Part shown: in pieces, positions 25,869-34,177 of the stretch
How the letters are laid out: each line of letters begins with the position of its first letter
How positions within the stretch are numbered: position 1 is the first letter of the stretch
Assembly: GCA_035465695.1 (NCBI GenBank)
Contig: DATIVR010000131.1
Location: forward strand, 1 to 38,865
DNA length: 38,865 nt
From: DASUBN01 sp035465695
Lineage (GTDB): Bacteria; Pseudomonadota; Gammaproteobacteria; Natronospirales; REEB76
Direction: 5' to 3'
The notes under the pieces: model-generated
Database searches by the model: none
Told to the model about the DNA's origin: nothing
What the model saw: only the letters and a program-made list of their open reading frames with translations
Translations under genes and position numbers: made by a program

Positions 25869-26832
25869 TACCCGGGGTGCCCTGAGGTTGCAGCCGTGGC
25901 TCGCGACGTAGCGGCTTGCTCTCCCGCATCGGCATGCCGTAGCGGTAGTAGCCGTAGTAGCTGCGCGGCATCAGGTCGCCGCGATTGAATACCATCCCCA
26001 GCAGCTTCTCCGGACCTATCAGGTCCAGCGCTTCTTCCAGCATGGGCTTCGGCGTGCGGTGTGCAGACACCACCATCAGGAAGTTGTCGACGAACCGGCG
26101 GATCACGCGGCAATCGGACACCGGCACTACCGGTGGGGCATCCAGGACCACGAATTGATAGGTGCGGCTCGCCTCCTCCAACAACATGCCGAAACGGCTG
26201 GAGCGCAGCAATTCGTAAGGCGCGTTGACCGTGGTGCCGGCGAACACTATCGAGAGGTTGGAATTGCTCATAGGACGCGCGACGTCCTGCAATGACAACG
26301 TCGACGACATCACCGCGTCCGTAAGGCCGTTGGGCGCCGGGTTGCCGAGACGCAGGTGCTCCTTGAAGGCCGCTGACTCGCGGCGCAGGTCCACGTCCAC
26401 CAGCAGCACCTTGGCTTCCCGGGCCTGGGCCAGGGCCGCCGCCAGGTTCAACGCGGTGAGCGACTTGCCATCACCTGCCGCAGGGCTGCATACCGCGACA
26501 ACCAGGCCGCGATCGCCCTTGCGCTTCTCTTCCAGCATGTAACGCAGCTTGCGGTACTGCTCCGCTTCGTAGGAATCGGGTTCGGTAAGACTGACCAGGT
26601 GCTTATCCACCTGTTTGGCGTTGATCTCGAGCAGTCTGGGACGCACGGCCGTCTCGGCGGTCTTGGGTTTGTCCTTGGGCTCCGCGCGCAGTTCCGGCGG
26701 CCGGCTATGGGGCACCATCGTATTGCGGGTCGGGATGGTCTTGTCGACGGCCTTGTCCTTCTGCTCGACCCGTATCACCGGCGGGGTACCGCGGTTCAGG
26801 GGTTTGGTATTGCTGCCTTCATTGGGTTGCAT
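25861..26832 (-). CDS. polysaccharide BY-kinase / CpsD-CapB-type ATPase
   Basis: A 323-residue cytoplasmic P-loop protein, typically a partner of the Wzz co-polymerase. Walker A is PAAGDGKSLTALN (K123), Walker A' is VLLVDVDLRRE (142-152) and Walker B is VVLDAPPV. The C-terminal end has a tyrosine-rich stretch, RSYYGYYRYGMP, a probable autophosphorylation cluster. Residues 1-80 are a charged, probably disordered extension. The ATG has a TAGGAG ribosome site 6-7 bases upstream. Its gene is between Wzz (26-base gap) and the phosphotransferase (8-base overlap). It is expected to control chain length and export through cycles of tyrosine phosphorylation. Confidence 0.85.
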   Translation of the reverse strand: MQPNEGSNTKPLNRGTPPVIRVEQKDKAVDKTIPTRNTMVPHSRPPELRAEPKDKPKTAETAVRPRLLEINAKQVDKHLVSLTEPDSYEAEQYRKLRYMLEEKRKGDRGLVVAVCSPAAGDGKSLTALNLAAALAQAREAKVLLVDVDLRRESAAFKEHLRLGNPAPNGLTDAVMSSTLSLQDVARPMSNSNLSIVFAGTTVNAPYELLRSSRFGMLLEEASRTYQFVVLDAPPVVPVSDCRVIRRFVDNFLMVVSAHRTPKPMLEEALDLIGPEKLLGMVFNRGDLMPRSYYGYYRYGMPMRESKPLRREPRLQPQGTPGNG

Positions 26833-26858
26833 GTCTCGCTCCTAGGTGCCGTATTCGA

Positions 26859-28415
26859 TCAAGTGCCGCTGCCGCCCACGCCATTGGGTGAGCCCGGAGT
26901 CCCGTGCTTCGAGAGCATCCAGACCAAGGTGGTGTTGCCGTGACCCAAGAAGGATGTCGCCTGCCCGACGATGAACATCGCCACCAGGATCGAGATGGCG
27001 GCCGCACCGAAGCGCAGTCGCCCGCGCCAGACGTCCTGACGGGTGATGATCTGCGGGATGTTGGCGATCACCGGCACGCGGCTGAAGGCGCGCAGTTCTT
27101 CTATGCTGTGGAAGGACGCGTCCAGCTGTTCAGCGAGGAACACCACTGCGGCGGCGAGACCGAGGGAAAGCACCAGGCTCATCAGCAGCAACTTGCCGCG
27201 CCCCGGGCCGGAAGAGTCGGTGGGGGTCGCCGCGCCTTCCAAGACCCGGTACTGCCCCGCCGGCGACTGCGGCGAAGGCACCTGTTCATAGCGCTTCAAC
27301 AGTTCCGAATAGACGTCCTGGGTCTCCGTATACCCCTGGGTGAGCGCCGCCAGCTGCTGCTCGCGGACCGGCATGTTCTCGATCCGCGCCTGGTAGCCGG
27401 CGATCTCCTGGCGCAGCTTGGCATCCTGGTCCTGGTAGGAACGGATTGAGCCATCCAGGCTGCCGTCGTTCTGCAGCGGCTGCTGCACCGGCTGCTGGCC
27501 GGCCCCCTGCCCCTGCTGGGCGCGCTTGAGGGCGGCGATCTGCTGTTTCAGGTGCACCACGTCGGGATATTGGTCCGTGTAGCGCGTGCGCAGGGTCGCC
27601 AACTGATCTTCGAGCTGCGGCAGGTCGGCTGCGTCGCCCTGATCCGCCGAACGGTCCGGAAACGACTGCATGGCCAGACGCTGCTGCTGCAGGCCCTGGG
27701 TCTGCGTCAGGGCTTCGGCGTTCTGCTGTAGCTGGGAATCCAGTTGTTGCAGCATGGCGAGACTGGTCGTCTGTTGGTCCGGGAGCTCGCCCAGGTGACT
27801 GGCTCGGAATGCATTGATCCGCTGGCTCTGGGAATCCAACTTGCGCTTGATATCGGTGATCTGTTCCTGCAAGGCCACCAGCGTGGCGCTGGCCTCCTGG
27901 GCCCGCATGCGGGAGTTGGTATCCACGAAGGTTGCCGCCAAGGCGTTGGTGACCTCGGCCACCTGTTTCGGCTCCCAACCCTGATAGCTGACAGTGAAAC
28001 CGAAGGTGGGATCCTGCCCCCATTGAGGCTGGCCAGCCTTCCGGTCCACCTTGATGTCCTGGCGCATCTGCTGCACCACGGAGTCCGCTGACGCCTGCTG
28101 ACGCAGCTTCGGATACAAGTTGAACCGGTTGATGAGCGTCAACAGGCTGTTGCGGCTCTCCACTTCTTCTGTCACGGCGTCCAGATGGCTGTCTTGCGCC
28201 TGGCCGCCGTTCCCGGGACCCTGCTGCGAAGCTCCCTGCGGATTCACCATCAGGGTGCTCGTGGCGCGGTACATGTCCGGCAGGGCTGCCACGAAGCTGG
28301 CCGCGGCCGTGAATGCCAGAAAGAACACCGAGAGACCGAGCCATCTGCGGCGCTTCCAGAGCCGGCCCACCGCGCTGAGGGCCTTGTCATTGTTCTCATG
28401 GACCTGTGCTTGCAT
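26859..28415 (-). CDS. Wzz-type polysaccharide co-polymerase / chain length determinant
   Basis: A 518-residue inner-membrane protein with a first helix at about 26-45, a long periplasmic coiled-coil region (about 150-400, rich in Q, L, D and E) and a second helix at about 408-428. The Wzz N-domain is visible after helix 1 (DMYRATSTLMVNPQ). After helix 2 comes SRVPVIANIP, the segment that docks the BY-kinase, and a third hydrophobic helix at about 470-490 with a flexible Gly/Pro tail. It is predicted to set polymer length together with the kinase encoded next. A glutamine-rich stretch at about 308-325 (QQGQGAGQQPVQQP) is probably disordered. Confidence 0.85.
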   Translation of the reverse strand: MQAQVHENNDKALSAVGRLWKRRRWLGLSVFFLAFTAAASFVAALPDMYRATSTLMVNPQGASQQGPGNGGQAQDSHLDAVTEEVESRNSLLTLINRFNLYPKLRQQASADSVVQQMRQDIKVDRKAGQPQWGQDPTFGFTVSYQGWEPKQVAEVTNALAATFVDTNSRMRAQEASATLVALQEQITDIKRKLDSQSQRINAFRASHLGELPDQQTTSLAMLQQLDSQLQQNAEALTQTQGLQQQRLAMQSFPDRSADQGDAADLPQLEDQLATLRTRYTDQYPDVVHLKQQIAALKRAQQGQGAGQQPVQQPLQNDGSLDGSIRSYQDQDAKLRQEIAGYQARIENMPVREQQLAALTQGYTETQDVYSELLKRYEQVPSPQSPAGQYRVLEGAATPTDSSGPGRGKLLLMSLVLSLGLAAAVVFLAEQLDASFHSIEELRAFSRVPVIANIPQIITRQDVWRGRLRFGAAAISILVAMFIVGQATSFLGHGNTTLVWMLSKHGTPGSPNGVGGSGT

Positions 28416-28439
28416 GTTGTTCGCTCCGTTCCGGGCCGC

Positions 28440-29045
28440 TCAGGGCACGGTGATGATGTCGCCGGGGTGCACGTAGAACGGCGGCTGGTCGCCGTACACC
28501 GCGGTGTTGTAATCGAATAGGATCCGGTGTTGGACGCCGTTGTCGTCACGCAAGATCACGATCTTGGATGGAGACGCGAACTCGCTTAACCCTCCCGCCT
28601 GGGCCAGGACATCTAGTACCGTGGCTTGGTTCTTCAGCTCGTAGCGCCCGGGAGTCTTCACCTCGCCCAGCACGGAGACTGCGAAGCTATGCACCTCCTG
28701 CACCACCACCGAGACCTCGGGATCATTCATGTATTGGCGCAGCCTATCGGCGATCGTCTTCTGCAGCTGCATAGGCGACTGCCCGCTGGCCTGGATCTCG
28801 TTGATCAACGGGAACGAGATCATCCCGTCCGGCCGCACCGTATCTATGCGCTCCAGACTGGCGTCTTTCCACACCGAGATGTGCAGCACGTCCCCCGGAC
28901 CGATCACATAGTGGTCGGCTCGGCAGCCTTCGCCGTGACACTGCGCGTCGGCTATGGGTTGGTCATGGGCACAGGCTGGGAGGGTCCCCATGAGCATGAG
29001 CAGGATCCCCAGGTTGATGAAGTCACGGAGGCGGCGGATTTTCAT
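28440..29045 (-). CDS. Wza-like polysaccharide export lipoprotein (SLBB)
   Basis: A 201-residue outer-membrane exporter component. The signal peptide ends in a lipobox, GTLPAC, with C25 to be lipidated. The polysaccharide export domain starts at about residue 45 (YVIGPGDVLHISVWKDASLE) and continues with TVRPDGMISFPLI; an SLBB domain follows (VSVLGEVKTPGRYELKN). It is shorter than E. coli Wza (about 380), typical of the small PEP-CTERM-type exporters, and lacks the C-terminal transmembrane helix that forms the Wza pore. The neighbouring beta-barrel protein may provide the pore instead (inference). Its gene overlaps the barrel gene by 23 bases. Confidence 0.85.
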   Translation of the reverse strand: MKIRRLRDFINLGILLMLMGTLPACAHDQPIADAQCHGEGCRADHYVIGPGDVLHISVWKDASLERIDTVRPDGMISFPLINEIQASGQSPMQLQKTIADRLRQYMNDPEVSVVVQEVHSFAVSVLGEVKTPGRYELKNQATVLDVLAQAGGLSEFASPSKIVILRDDNGVQHRILFDYNTAVYGDQPPFYVHPGDIITVP

Positions 29046-30336
29046 TTTGTTGATCCGTAGTGACGGTGGAGTTTGGATTCGGGAAGATCGAAGGGCTGAC
29101 AGGCGACTGCCGCGGTTGCGGCGCGGGCCACAGGGTCTCGAAGGGGTTGCCCCGGCGCTGCAGGTAGGCGCTGGGACCGGCCACCGGCTGGGCGAACACG
29201 AACCCCAGATACACGACGTTGCTGAGGATGCGCTGGTTGGCGCCGGTGAGCAGGCCTTGCTGCAGGCTGTAGCCGTAGGACCCCACCAGCGAGGCGATCC
29301 GCGTCAAGCGATAATTGAAACTGAGATCGGCCCGCCACAAAGTTGCGCGCGCTGTCCCGATGGTGTCGGACGACCAACTCGGCTGGAAGCTCAATTCCAA
29401 CTGGTCGTTCACTATGTAGTCGAGCTTCATCACCGCGCTGCGGGTGTCGGCCGGACGGAACTCGCCGATCAGCGCTGCCTGACTGCGATTGTATTGCAGC
29501 GAGAAGGTACCGCTGTCGAGTAGCGAGGTTATCCCGATGCCGTATTCGGCAGTGGTCACCCCCTCGGTTTCCCGGGGCCCGGCGTCCACGTTGAACGTGG
29601 TGGCAGGCGTGAGCAGGTGATTCCAACCGAGGGTCAATACCCGGGAGTCCACCTTGTCGAACGGCCCGAAATCGTAGCGGCTGGCTGCGAAGGTGGCCTC
29701 CCAGGAATCGCGGGGTGTGAAGCGGTGCTCCAGACCCAGCGTGCCCGTGTTCACCTGCGTCTCGGGCGCCGATGCCAAGTCCTCTTGCTCGTACGCATAG
29801 CCCGCCCGCCCGAACGTCAGTTCGTCGAACGAGTAACCGATCGAGGGAGCCACCGTCTCATATACGGCATGGGCGCGGCCAAGGCCGAGGCTTAGTTGCG
29901 GAGACAGTTCCGACGGCGTCTCGGTACTGGTGTAGTTGGCATCCAGCGCGAGGTTCAACCGCGGCGTCGCTTGGTAACCAAGGTCCAACGCCCCGTTCCT
30001 GCGCACCGTGTTGCCGTTCAACTCCGGATGATGACGATAGCGCTCTGCGTCGAAGGTATAGAAGCCGGCGAGCGTGAGCGCTTCCGTGCCGTAGCCGAAT
30101 TCAAGGGCTGGACTCACCCGCAGGATCTCGTCGGACTGGCGGTCGTTGGAGCTCAGGAACAGGTTGTCGTCATACACCCCGCCCACAGCGATGGAAGGCG
30201 CTATGTAGTCCGCGGTATCCGCCTGCGCCGCGGGCGTCGATGCCGCAGCTCCCACCAGCAACCAGATCGCAGGCGTACGTGTGAGCGCGCCACAGGCGCG
30301 GCGCACAGCCGCGTTCAGCTTGGGAACCCCGCTCAC
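29023..30336 (-). CDS. outer-membrane beta-barrel protein of the polysaccharide operon
   Basis: A 437-residue protein with an N-terminal signal sequence (hydrophobic TPAIWLLVGAAASTPAAQA, cleavage near residue 39). It then has a long series of alternating amphipathic strands, many ending in aromatic residues, such as GVYDDNLFLSS, LTLAGFYTFDAERYRHH, LSFNYRLTRIASLVGSYGYS and SNVVYLGFVFAQ. This is the pattern of the barrel proteins found in exosortase-linked exopolysaccharide clusters. A proline-rich tail (about 405-437) follows. The predicted role is export across the outer membrane together with the short Wza-like lipoprotein. Its ATG overlaps the nusG-like stop (ATGA). Confidence 0.8.
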   Translation of the reverse strand: MSGVPKLNAAVRRACGALTRTPAIWLLVGAAASTPAAQADTADYIAPSIAVGGVYDDNLFLSSNDRQSDEILRVSPALEFGYGTEALTLAGFYTFDAERYRHHPELNGNTVRRNGALDLGYQATPRLNLALDANYTSTETPSELSPQLSLGLGRAHAVYETVAPSIGYSFDELTFGRAGYAYEQEDLASAPETQVNTGTLGLEHRFTPRDSWEATFAASRYDFGPFDKVDSRVLTLGWNHLLTPATTFNVDAGPRETEGVTTAEYGIGITSLLDSGTFSLQYNRSQAALIGEFRPADTRSAVMKLDYIVNDQLELSFQPSWSSDTIGTARATLWRADLSFNYRLTRIASLVGSYGYSLQQGLLTGANQRILSNVVYLGFVFAQPVAGPSAYLQRRGNPFETLWPAPQPRQSPVSPSIFPNPNSTVTTDQQNENPPPP

Positions 30337-30911
30337 GCGAGCGCTACCAGAGTACAGTCGATCTCGACCGCCAGGCTGCGGCGGAGCATCTCGATGGAGA
30401 GGACCAGCAGGCCTCTTTTTGATTCTTCTTTCACGAACACTCCTTGTACGTTGGCCAAGGGGCCGCTGATTATCCTCACGGTCTGCCCTACCCTGAGGTA
30501 AGGGTGTGGCATGCGAGGGAGGTCGGATTGATTGACCCTACGGATGGCGTCGATCTCGTCATCCGGTACTGTCGCCAATTTGTCCCAGCGTTCGCCCAGT
30601 ATCCTTACCAGGCCGCGGGCCTTGCTGATGTCTATGTAGCTGCGCTTGTCTATGGCATGCCGGACGAAGAGATAACCCGGGAACAGCGGAGCCCGGTAGA
30701 GGCAGCGGGTATGTTTGCGACGGGACCATTTATCCACCGTCGGCAACAGCACCTCGAAACCTGCACCCGCCAACTGCTCGTATACAGACTGTTCGCAGTT
30801 GCTTTTGGTCCAGAGGACATGCCAATGCGGCTGGAGCGGCTCATCGAGGACATCGTCCAGTACAGGGATGGCGCGCATCAGTACAGGATCGTTGACGTTG
30901 GAATTGGACAA
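30333..30911 (-). CDS. NusG/RfaH-family transcription antiterminator, first gene of operon
   Basis: A 192-residue specialised NusG paralogue. The NGN domain (about 29-126) opens with HWHVLWTKSNCEQSVYEQL and carries PLFPGYLFV (75-83). A KOW domain follows (about 140-190; RVGQTVRIISGPLANVQGVF). Such proteins bind RNA polymerase at the start of long operons and prevent early termination, as RfaH, LoaP and UpxY do. The first codon appears to be TTG (30911) with an AAGGGG site 7 bases upstream; the first ATG at 30878 has no ribosome site but would keep all domains. Its stop overlaps the barrel gene. It is not the housekeeping nusG, which sits next to secE and rplK. Confidence 0.85.
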   Translation of the reverse strand: MSNSNVNDPVLMRAIPVLDDVLDEPLQPHWHVLWTKSNCEQSVYEQLAGAGFEVLLPTVDKWSRRKHTRCLYRAPLFPGYLFVRHAIDKRSYIDISKARGLVRILGERWDKLATVPDDEIDAIRRVNQSDLPRMPHPYLRVGQTVRIISGPLANVQGVFVKEESKRGLLVLSIEMLRRSLAVEIDCTLVALA

Positions 30912-31160
30912 GGCTTCGCCCCTTCGACGCTCATCCTGAGCGTCGTGAAGTCATCCCACCGCACCTGTCGTCCGCAATTTCCATTGAGGGTCCCGCGAGC
31001 TTGTGCTGCGGGTCGATGTCGCGGCATCGAATCGACAAATTGACTGTGGTGCATTACCCCACGTACGCCGGATTCATCCAATCGGGGAAACACCCACTTT
31101 CTTCGCGGAGAATCACTCGAATTTCTGGTCACCGGTGGTACATCAATCTCTGGCATGTGA
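30912..31160 (-). promoter_or_regulatory. operon leader region with candidate promoter and hairpin
   Basis: A 249-base non-coding stretch between the SRPBCC gene and the nusG-like gene, both on the minus strand, is the expected promoter region of the operon. A weak sigma70-like match is TTGGAT, 17 bases, then GGTAAT (minus strand, 31081 to 31053); this is a guess. A near-perfect hairpin sits at 30925-30945. I found no ops-type element (GGCGGTAG). Short open frames here do not look coding. Confidence 0.3.
30925..30945. repeat. 9-bp perfect inverted repeat just upstream of the nusG-like gene
   Basis: CGACGCTCA and TGAGCGTCG are exact reverse complements with a 3-base loop; CTT and GAAG flank them as a longer imperfect arm. 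It lies about 13 bases before the TTG start, next to the AAGGGG ribosome site, so in RNA it would form a hairpin at the translation start. It resembles dispersed REP-like hairpins starting CTTCGAC that many proteobacterial genomes contain. It could also be an operon pause or attenuation site. Confidence 0.6.
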
Positions 31161-31691
31161 TCACGCTCTCATTCCGAAGGACTCGACGTAGGTGCTGAAC
31201 GGTGACACCGGACGACGGGATGCGATGAAACGGCTGTCCGCCTCCTCGCTGAGGGCATTAGCCAACGATGCGAGATGTGCCTGCCAGCCGTCCGTGAGAC
31301 GCGGTAGAGCTCGCGCAGTGCACCCGACGTGTGTCAGGGAGAGCAGAGTCCGTCCTTCCCCACCAGTGAGTTGAAACGTCACTTGAATGCGCCCGCTCGA
31401 TGCGGTCTGGCGCGTCGCATCCAGCCATGAATATGCCAGCCGCCGGCAAGGTTCGAAGCAATTGATGGAGCCGCGCATGGAGTCGTCTCCATATGCCCGC
31501 ATGAGGGGATCGCCCTCTGGGAACCGAAGATGGATTGTCCCTCCCGGCCGGGCTTCGATCTGTGCATCTGCGAGCCACATTCGCAGACCGTCCGGCTCCG
31601 TCAAATGCCACCAGACCCAGTCCGCACTTCCTGGCAAGGTCCTGTCGAAGCTCATAGTGTATGTATCGGGTATGAGTCTGAGTCCGTTCAT
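31161..31691 (-). CDS. SRPBCC / AHSA1-family protein
   Basis: A 176-residue soluble protein of the START-like SRPBCC superfamily (AHSA1 branch). The opening strand FDRTLPGSADWVWWHLTEPDGLRMWLAD, the PGGTIHLRFPEGD and RLAYSWLDA segments, and the C-terminal helix WQAHLASLANALSEEADSRF all fit. Family members bind hydrophobic ligands or chaperones; no role can be deduced here. The ATG at 31691 has a GAGGAAC site 6 bases upstream. It is on the same strand as the exopolysaccharide operon, 249 bases before it, and may be a separate unit. It might be a modulator of membrane or lipid-linked steps, but this is not shown. Confidence 0.75.
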   Translation of the reverse strand: MNGLRLIPDTYTMSFDRTLPGSADWVWWHLTEPDGLRMWLADAQIEARPGGTIHLRFPEGDPLMRAYGDDSMRGSINCFEPCRRLAYSWLDATRQTASSGRIQVTFQLTGGEGRTLLSLTHVGCTARALPRLTDGWQAHLASLANALSEEADSRFIASRRPVSPFSTYVESFGMRA

Positions 31692-31819
31692 TGCGGTTCC
31701 TCACGAGATGGTCCGACGATGTCCCGGCTGTGACCGCCGGAGAGTTCGGGAACGGTGCAGGCGTTGGGGCGGCCGTTAACGCAGGCTGAGAGTCGCAGAT
31801 ACGTTCCGACACACCCATC

Positions 31820-31830
31820 AGGTATTACCT
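31820..31830. promoter_or_regulatory. palindrome AGGTA-T-TACCT (candidate operator 1)
   Basis: On the minus strand it reads AGGTAATACCTGAT, matching CGGGTAATACCCGAT at 31913 in the core GGTAATACCyGAT. It is about 130 bases before the SRPBCC start. A symmetric site of this kind is typical of a dimeric regulator; the regulator is unknown. Confidence 0.35.
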
Positions 31831-31912
31831 TGAAAGGACAATGGGAAATCATGCGAGCCGGGAACGCGCCTATCGGTGCCGGGCATTTTGAGGTGAAGGC
31901 CCGTCTGGAATA

Positions 31913-31925
31913 CGGGTAATACCCG
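31913..31925. promoter_or_regulatory. palindrome CGGGTA-A-TACCCG (candidate operator 2)
   Basis: A perfect 6-base inverted repeat around one A, 67 bases upstream of the acyltransferase ATG, preceded by CTGGAAT (31905-31911). The same CTGGAAT precedes the palindrome at 36962-36977. This suggests a shared protein-binding site. Confidence 0.4.
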
Positions 31926-31991
31926 ATTCGGCCCGTCCCACCGGCGGCTTAATGTCTACCCAGGACGCGACGCGGTCGCGGAGAGCGCGCC

Positions 31992-33155
31992 ATGCACCCA
32001 TCGGAAGGTATACACGACACTGCCGTGGCACCACGGGCCCGCGGACCATATGCGGCTTTTGACGAACCCACGGCCTCGCTGCGGCATGCCGTCGTCCCCT
32101 ACCCTCCTTCGCATTCAGAGATGTTGCGCGAGTGGGACGAGCTGGCGGAACGGCTGCAGACACTGCCTTACCACCAATCCGGATGGGCGCTGGCATGGTG
32201 GCGCGCCTTTGGTCACGGCGCCCCCGAGTTGCATACGTTACGCAGGGATGGAAGGTTGGTGGCGCTATTGCCGATGACGCGTCATGGCAAGGTCCTCGAA
32301 GCGCTCGCCAACTATCACACACCGGCATTCAGGCTCCTGGCAGATGATACGGCCAGCGCCTCCGCGATCGCACAAGCACTCTTTTCCGGCGCACCCACGC
32401 ATCTGTCTCTCACGTCCCTAGACGAAGATGACTTCACCTTAGGTGCATGCCTCGACGCCGCAGAACAAGCGGGTTACCGCGTGGTGGTCCGGCCATTCGT
32501 CCGCTCCCTCTACATCGACGTGGATTGCAGCTGGACCGGATATGAAGCCGGTCTGGGCGATAACCTGTTGCGCAACCTCCGGCGCTCGCGCCGGCAATTG
32601 GCGCGTGAGGGCCATGTCGCGGTCGATGTGATAACGGGAGGCCCACAGCTGGATGAACGTCTACGGGAAGCTTTCCTCGTTGAGAACGCCGGGTGGAAGG
32701 GCGCTGCGGGTACTTCCATCCTCTCGGACGCCCGTACTCAGCGGTTCTACACCGCAATAGGCCGTTGGGCAGCGGAACGTGGCTTATTGCGCCTCTTCAT
32801 GCTGCGGGTAGACCGCCGCCCGCTCGCCATGTGCTTCGCCATCCAGGAACGCGGGGTCTGTCATCTGCTCAAGGCAGGATATGACCCCGCCTACGGGCGG
32901 TATTCCCCCGGCAACCTGCTCATGCAGGCGATGATCCGCGGATGCTTCGATGAACGTCTGCAGAGAATCGAGCTCAACGGCGACACGGAGCCTTACAAAC
33001 TCTCCTGGACCAGGACCACGCGCGAGCACAAACGTCTCGAAGCCTTCGCGCCCACCGTTGCCGGTCAACTGGCCTGGGCTTCGTTCACGTATAGCCGGCC
33101 GCTGACCAGCCGGGTGCGTGCGCGCCTGGGGCTGACCCCGGAACACTGCCAATGA
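31992..33155 (+). CDS. CelD/FemAB-like acyltransferase (GNAT fold, Acetyltransf_6)
   Basis: A 387-residue protein of the same family as 16327-17523 but clearly divergent. Shared landmarks are LPYHQSGWALAWWRAFG near residue 60, a basic GLGDNLLRNLRRSRRQLAREG segment in the middle, and LKAGYDPAYGRYSPGNLL with RIELNGDTEPYKLSW near the end, which is the typical CelD/FemAB C-terminal pattern. It probably transfers an acyl or aminoacyl group to a glycan or lipid-linked sugar. The ATG has GGAGAG 6 bases upstream. It forms a plus-strand pair with the JmjC-like gene (45-base gap), divergent to the main operon and behind a palindromic motif. The substrate is unknown. Confidence 0.75.
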   Translation: MHPSEGIHDTAVAPRARGPYAAFDEPTASLRHAVVPYPPSHSEMLREWDELAERLQTLPYHQSGWALAWWRAFGHGAPELHTLRRDGRLVALLPMTRHGKVLEALANYHTPAFRLLADDTASASAIAQALFSGAPTHLSLTSLDEDDFTLGACLDAAEQAGYRVVVRPFVRSLYIDVDCSWTGYEAGLGDNLLRNLRRSRRQLAREGHVAVDVITGGPQLDERLREAFLVENAGWKGAAGTSILSDARTQRFYTAIGRWAAERGLLRLFMLRVDRRPLAMCFAIQERGVCHLLKAGYDPAYGRYSPGNLLMQAMIRGCFDERLQRIELNGDTEPYKLSWTRTTREHKRLEAFAPTVAGQLAWASFTYSRPLTSRVRARLGLTPEHCQ

Positions 33156-33200
33156 CCTCGCTTCCCCCGCTTTCGTTTTCCCGGTAGGACCGGAATTGCT

Positions 33201-34154
33201 ATGGAATTGCCGACGGTCCCATCCCGCCTCGCCGATGAGCGCCCCTTTCCGCTCCTTGGACTGGACCCGCATCGTTGCGAAGAGGCCATCGGCCGCAACG
33301 AATTCGAGCTTAGCCATACGCTCGCCGACCACCCTCTTCTGACGCTGGAGGCGCTGGCTGAACTGACAGATGGACTGCCTTCCGGTGCGGTGGAGCGCCA
33401 CGTGGGCGATCAACCGGTATTGCTGCCGGGAGGCGCGCCCCATCTTTCCGGCCGTCCATCCGAGACGGTGCGCACTATAGCCAGCAGCGGGCGCTGGGTG
33501 GTGCTGTGGAACCTGGAACAGGTACCGCGCTATAAGCGGTTAATGGACGATGTTCTGGACGAGGTGATGCCTTTCGTACCGAAACGCGAGGAAGGCATGC
33601 TCCGCCGCGAGTGTTTCCTGTTCCTGTCTGCCGCTCAATCGGTGACGCCGGTGCACTTCGATCCCGAACACAACTTCTTGCTGCAGATCCGTGGGACCAA
33701 GGACACACACGTGGGACGCTTCCCCAGCCGCGCCTGGGAGAATCGCGAACTCGACCGTTACTATGATGGCGGCCACCGCAACCTCGAGCAGATCCCTCCG
33801 GATTCGCACACCTTCGTTATGAAACCCGGGAGCGGCTGCTACATCTATCTGTGGGCGCCGCACTGGGTCCAGAACGGTCCGGATGCATCGGTATCTTTGT
33901 CGGTAACCTTCCGGACCGGCCGCAGCCAGCGCCATGAGAACGCCAGCCTCTTCAACCACCGGTTGCGCCGCCACGGCCTCACCCCGCGTCACGCCGGTGA
34001 CTCACGACATGTGGACTGGGTAAAAGCTGCCGCCGTGGCCCTGGCGGAGTGGATGCGTCGCCGTGGCCGGCCCCAACTGGGACCTCGCAACTACAGCCGT
34101 CACCTCACCGATGCGCGAGCGCGTATGGGACTGGCGCCACAGGATCCGGGCTGA
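33201..34154 (+). CDS. JmjC/cupin-like Fe(II)/2-oxoglutarate oxygenase
   Basis: A 317-residue protein of the cupin_8/JmjC-like family. The metal triad is visible: VHFDPEHN has H152 and D154, and APHWVQNG has H221. K167 in RGTKDTH fits the 2-oxoglutarate carboxylate anchor. Such enzymes hydroxylate proteins, amino acids or small molecules. The N-terminal 100 residues are less typical. It follows the FemAB-like gene on the same strand and ends 23 bases before the end of the convergent diguanylate cyclase gene. A role in modifying an acyl or aminoacyl substituent is possible, with no direct evidence. The ribosome site is weak (AGGA 13 bases upstream). Confidence 0.75.
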   Translation: MELPTVPSRLADERPFPLLGLDPHRCEEAIGRNEFELSHTLADHPLLTLEALAELTDGLPSGAVERHVGDQPVLLPGGAPHLSGRPSETVRTIASSGRWVVLWNLEQVPRYKRLMDDVLDEVMPFVPKREEGMLRRECFLFLSAAQSVTPVHFDPEHNFLLQIRGTKDTHVGRFPSRAWENRELDRYYDGGHRNLEQIPPDSHTFVMKPGSGCYIYLWAPHWVQNGPDASVSLSVTFRTGRSQRHENASLFNHRLRRHGLTPRHAGDSRHVDWVKAAAVALAEWMRRRGRPQLGPRNYSRHLTDARARMGLAPQDPG

Positions 34155-34177
34155 CGTGTCCGTCGAGAGCGTACTTC

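Larger units (their letters stand above)
31692..31991. promoter_or_regulatory. divergent intergenic region with two palindromes
   Basis: This 300-base stretch separates the minus-strand SRPBCC gene from the plus-strand acyltransferase gene and should hold both promoters. No clear -35/-10 pair is visible. Two closely related palindromes are present, AGGTATTACCT at 31820-31830 and CGGGTAATACCCG at 31913-31925. No coding potential is evident. Confidence 0.45.

Noticed and set aside
30878..31156. 92-codon frame in the operon leader
   Set aside because: It has no ribosome site, no family resemblance and odd composition, and covers the likely promoter and hairpin.
30912..31160. RfaH-type ops element
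   Set aside because: No GGCGGTAG-like sequence was found in the leader, so if the NusG-like protein has a recruitment site it is a different one.
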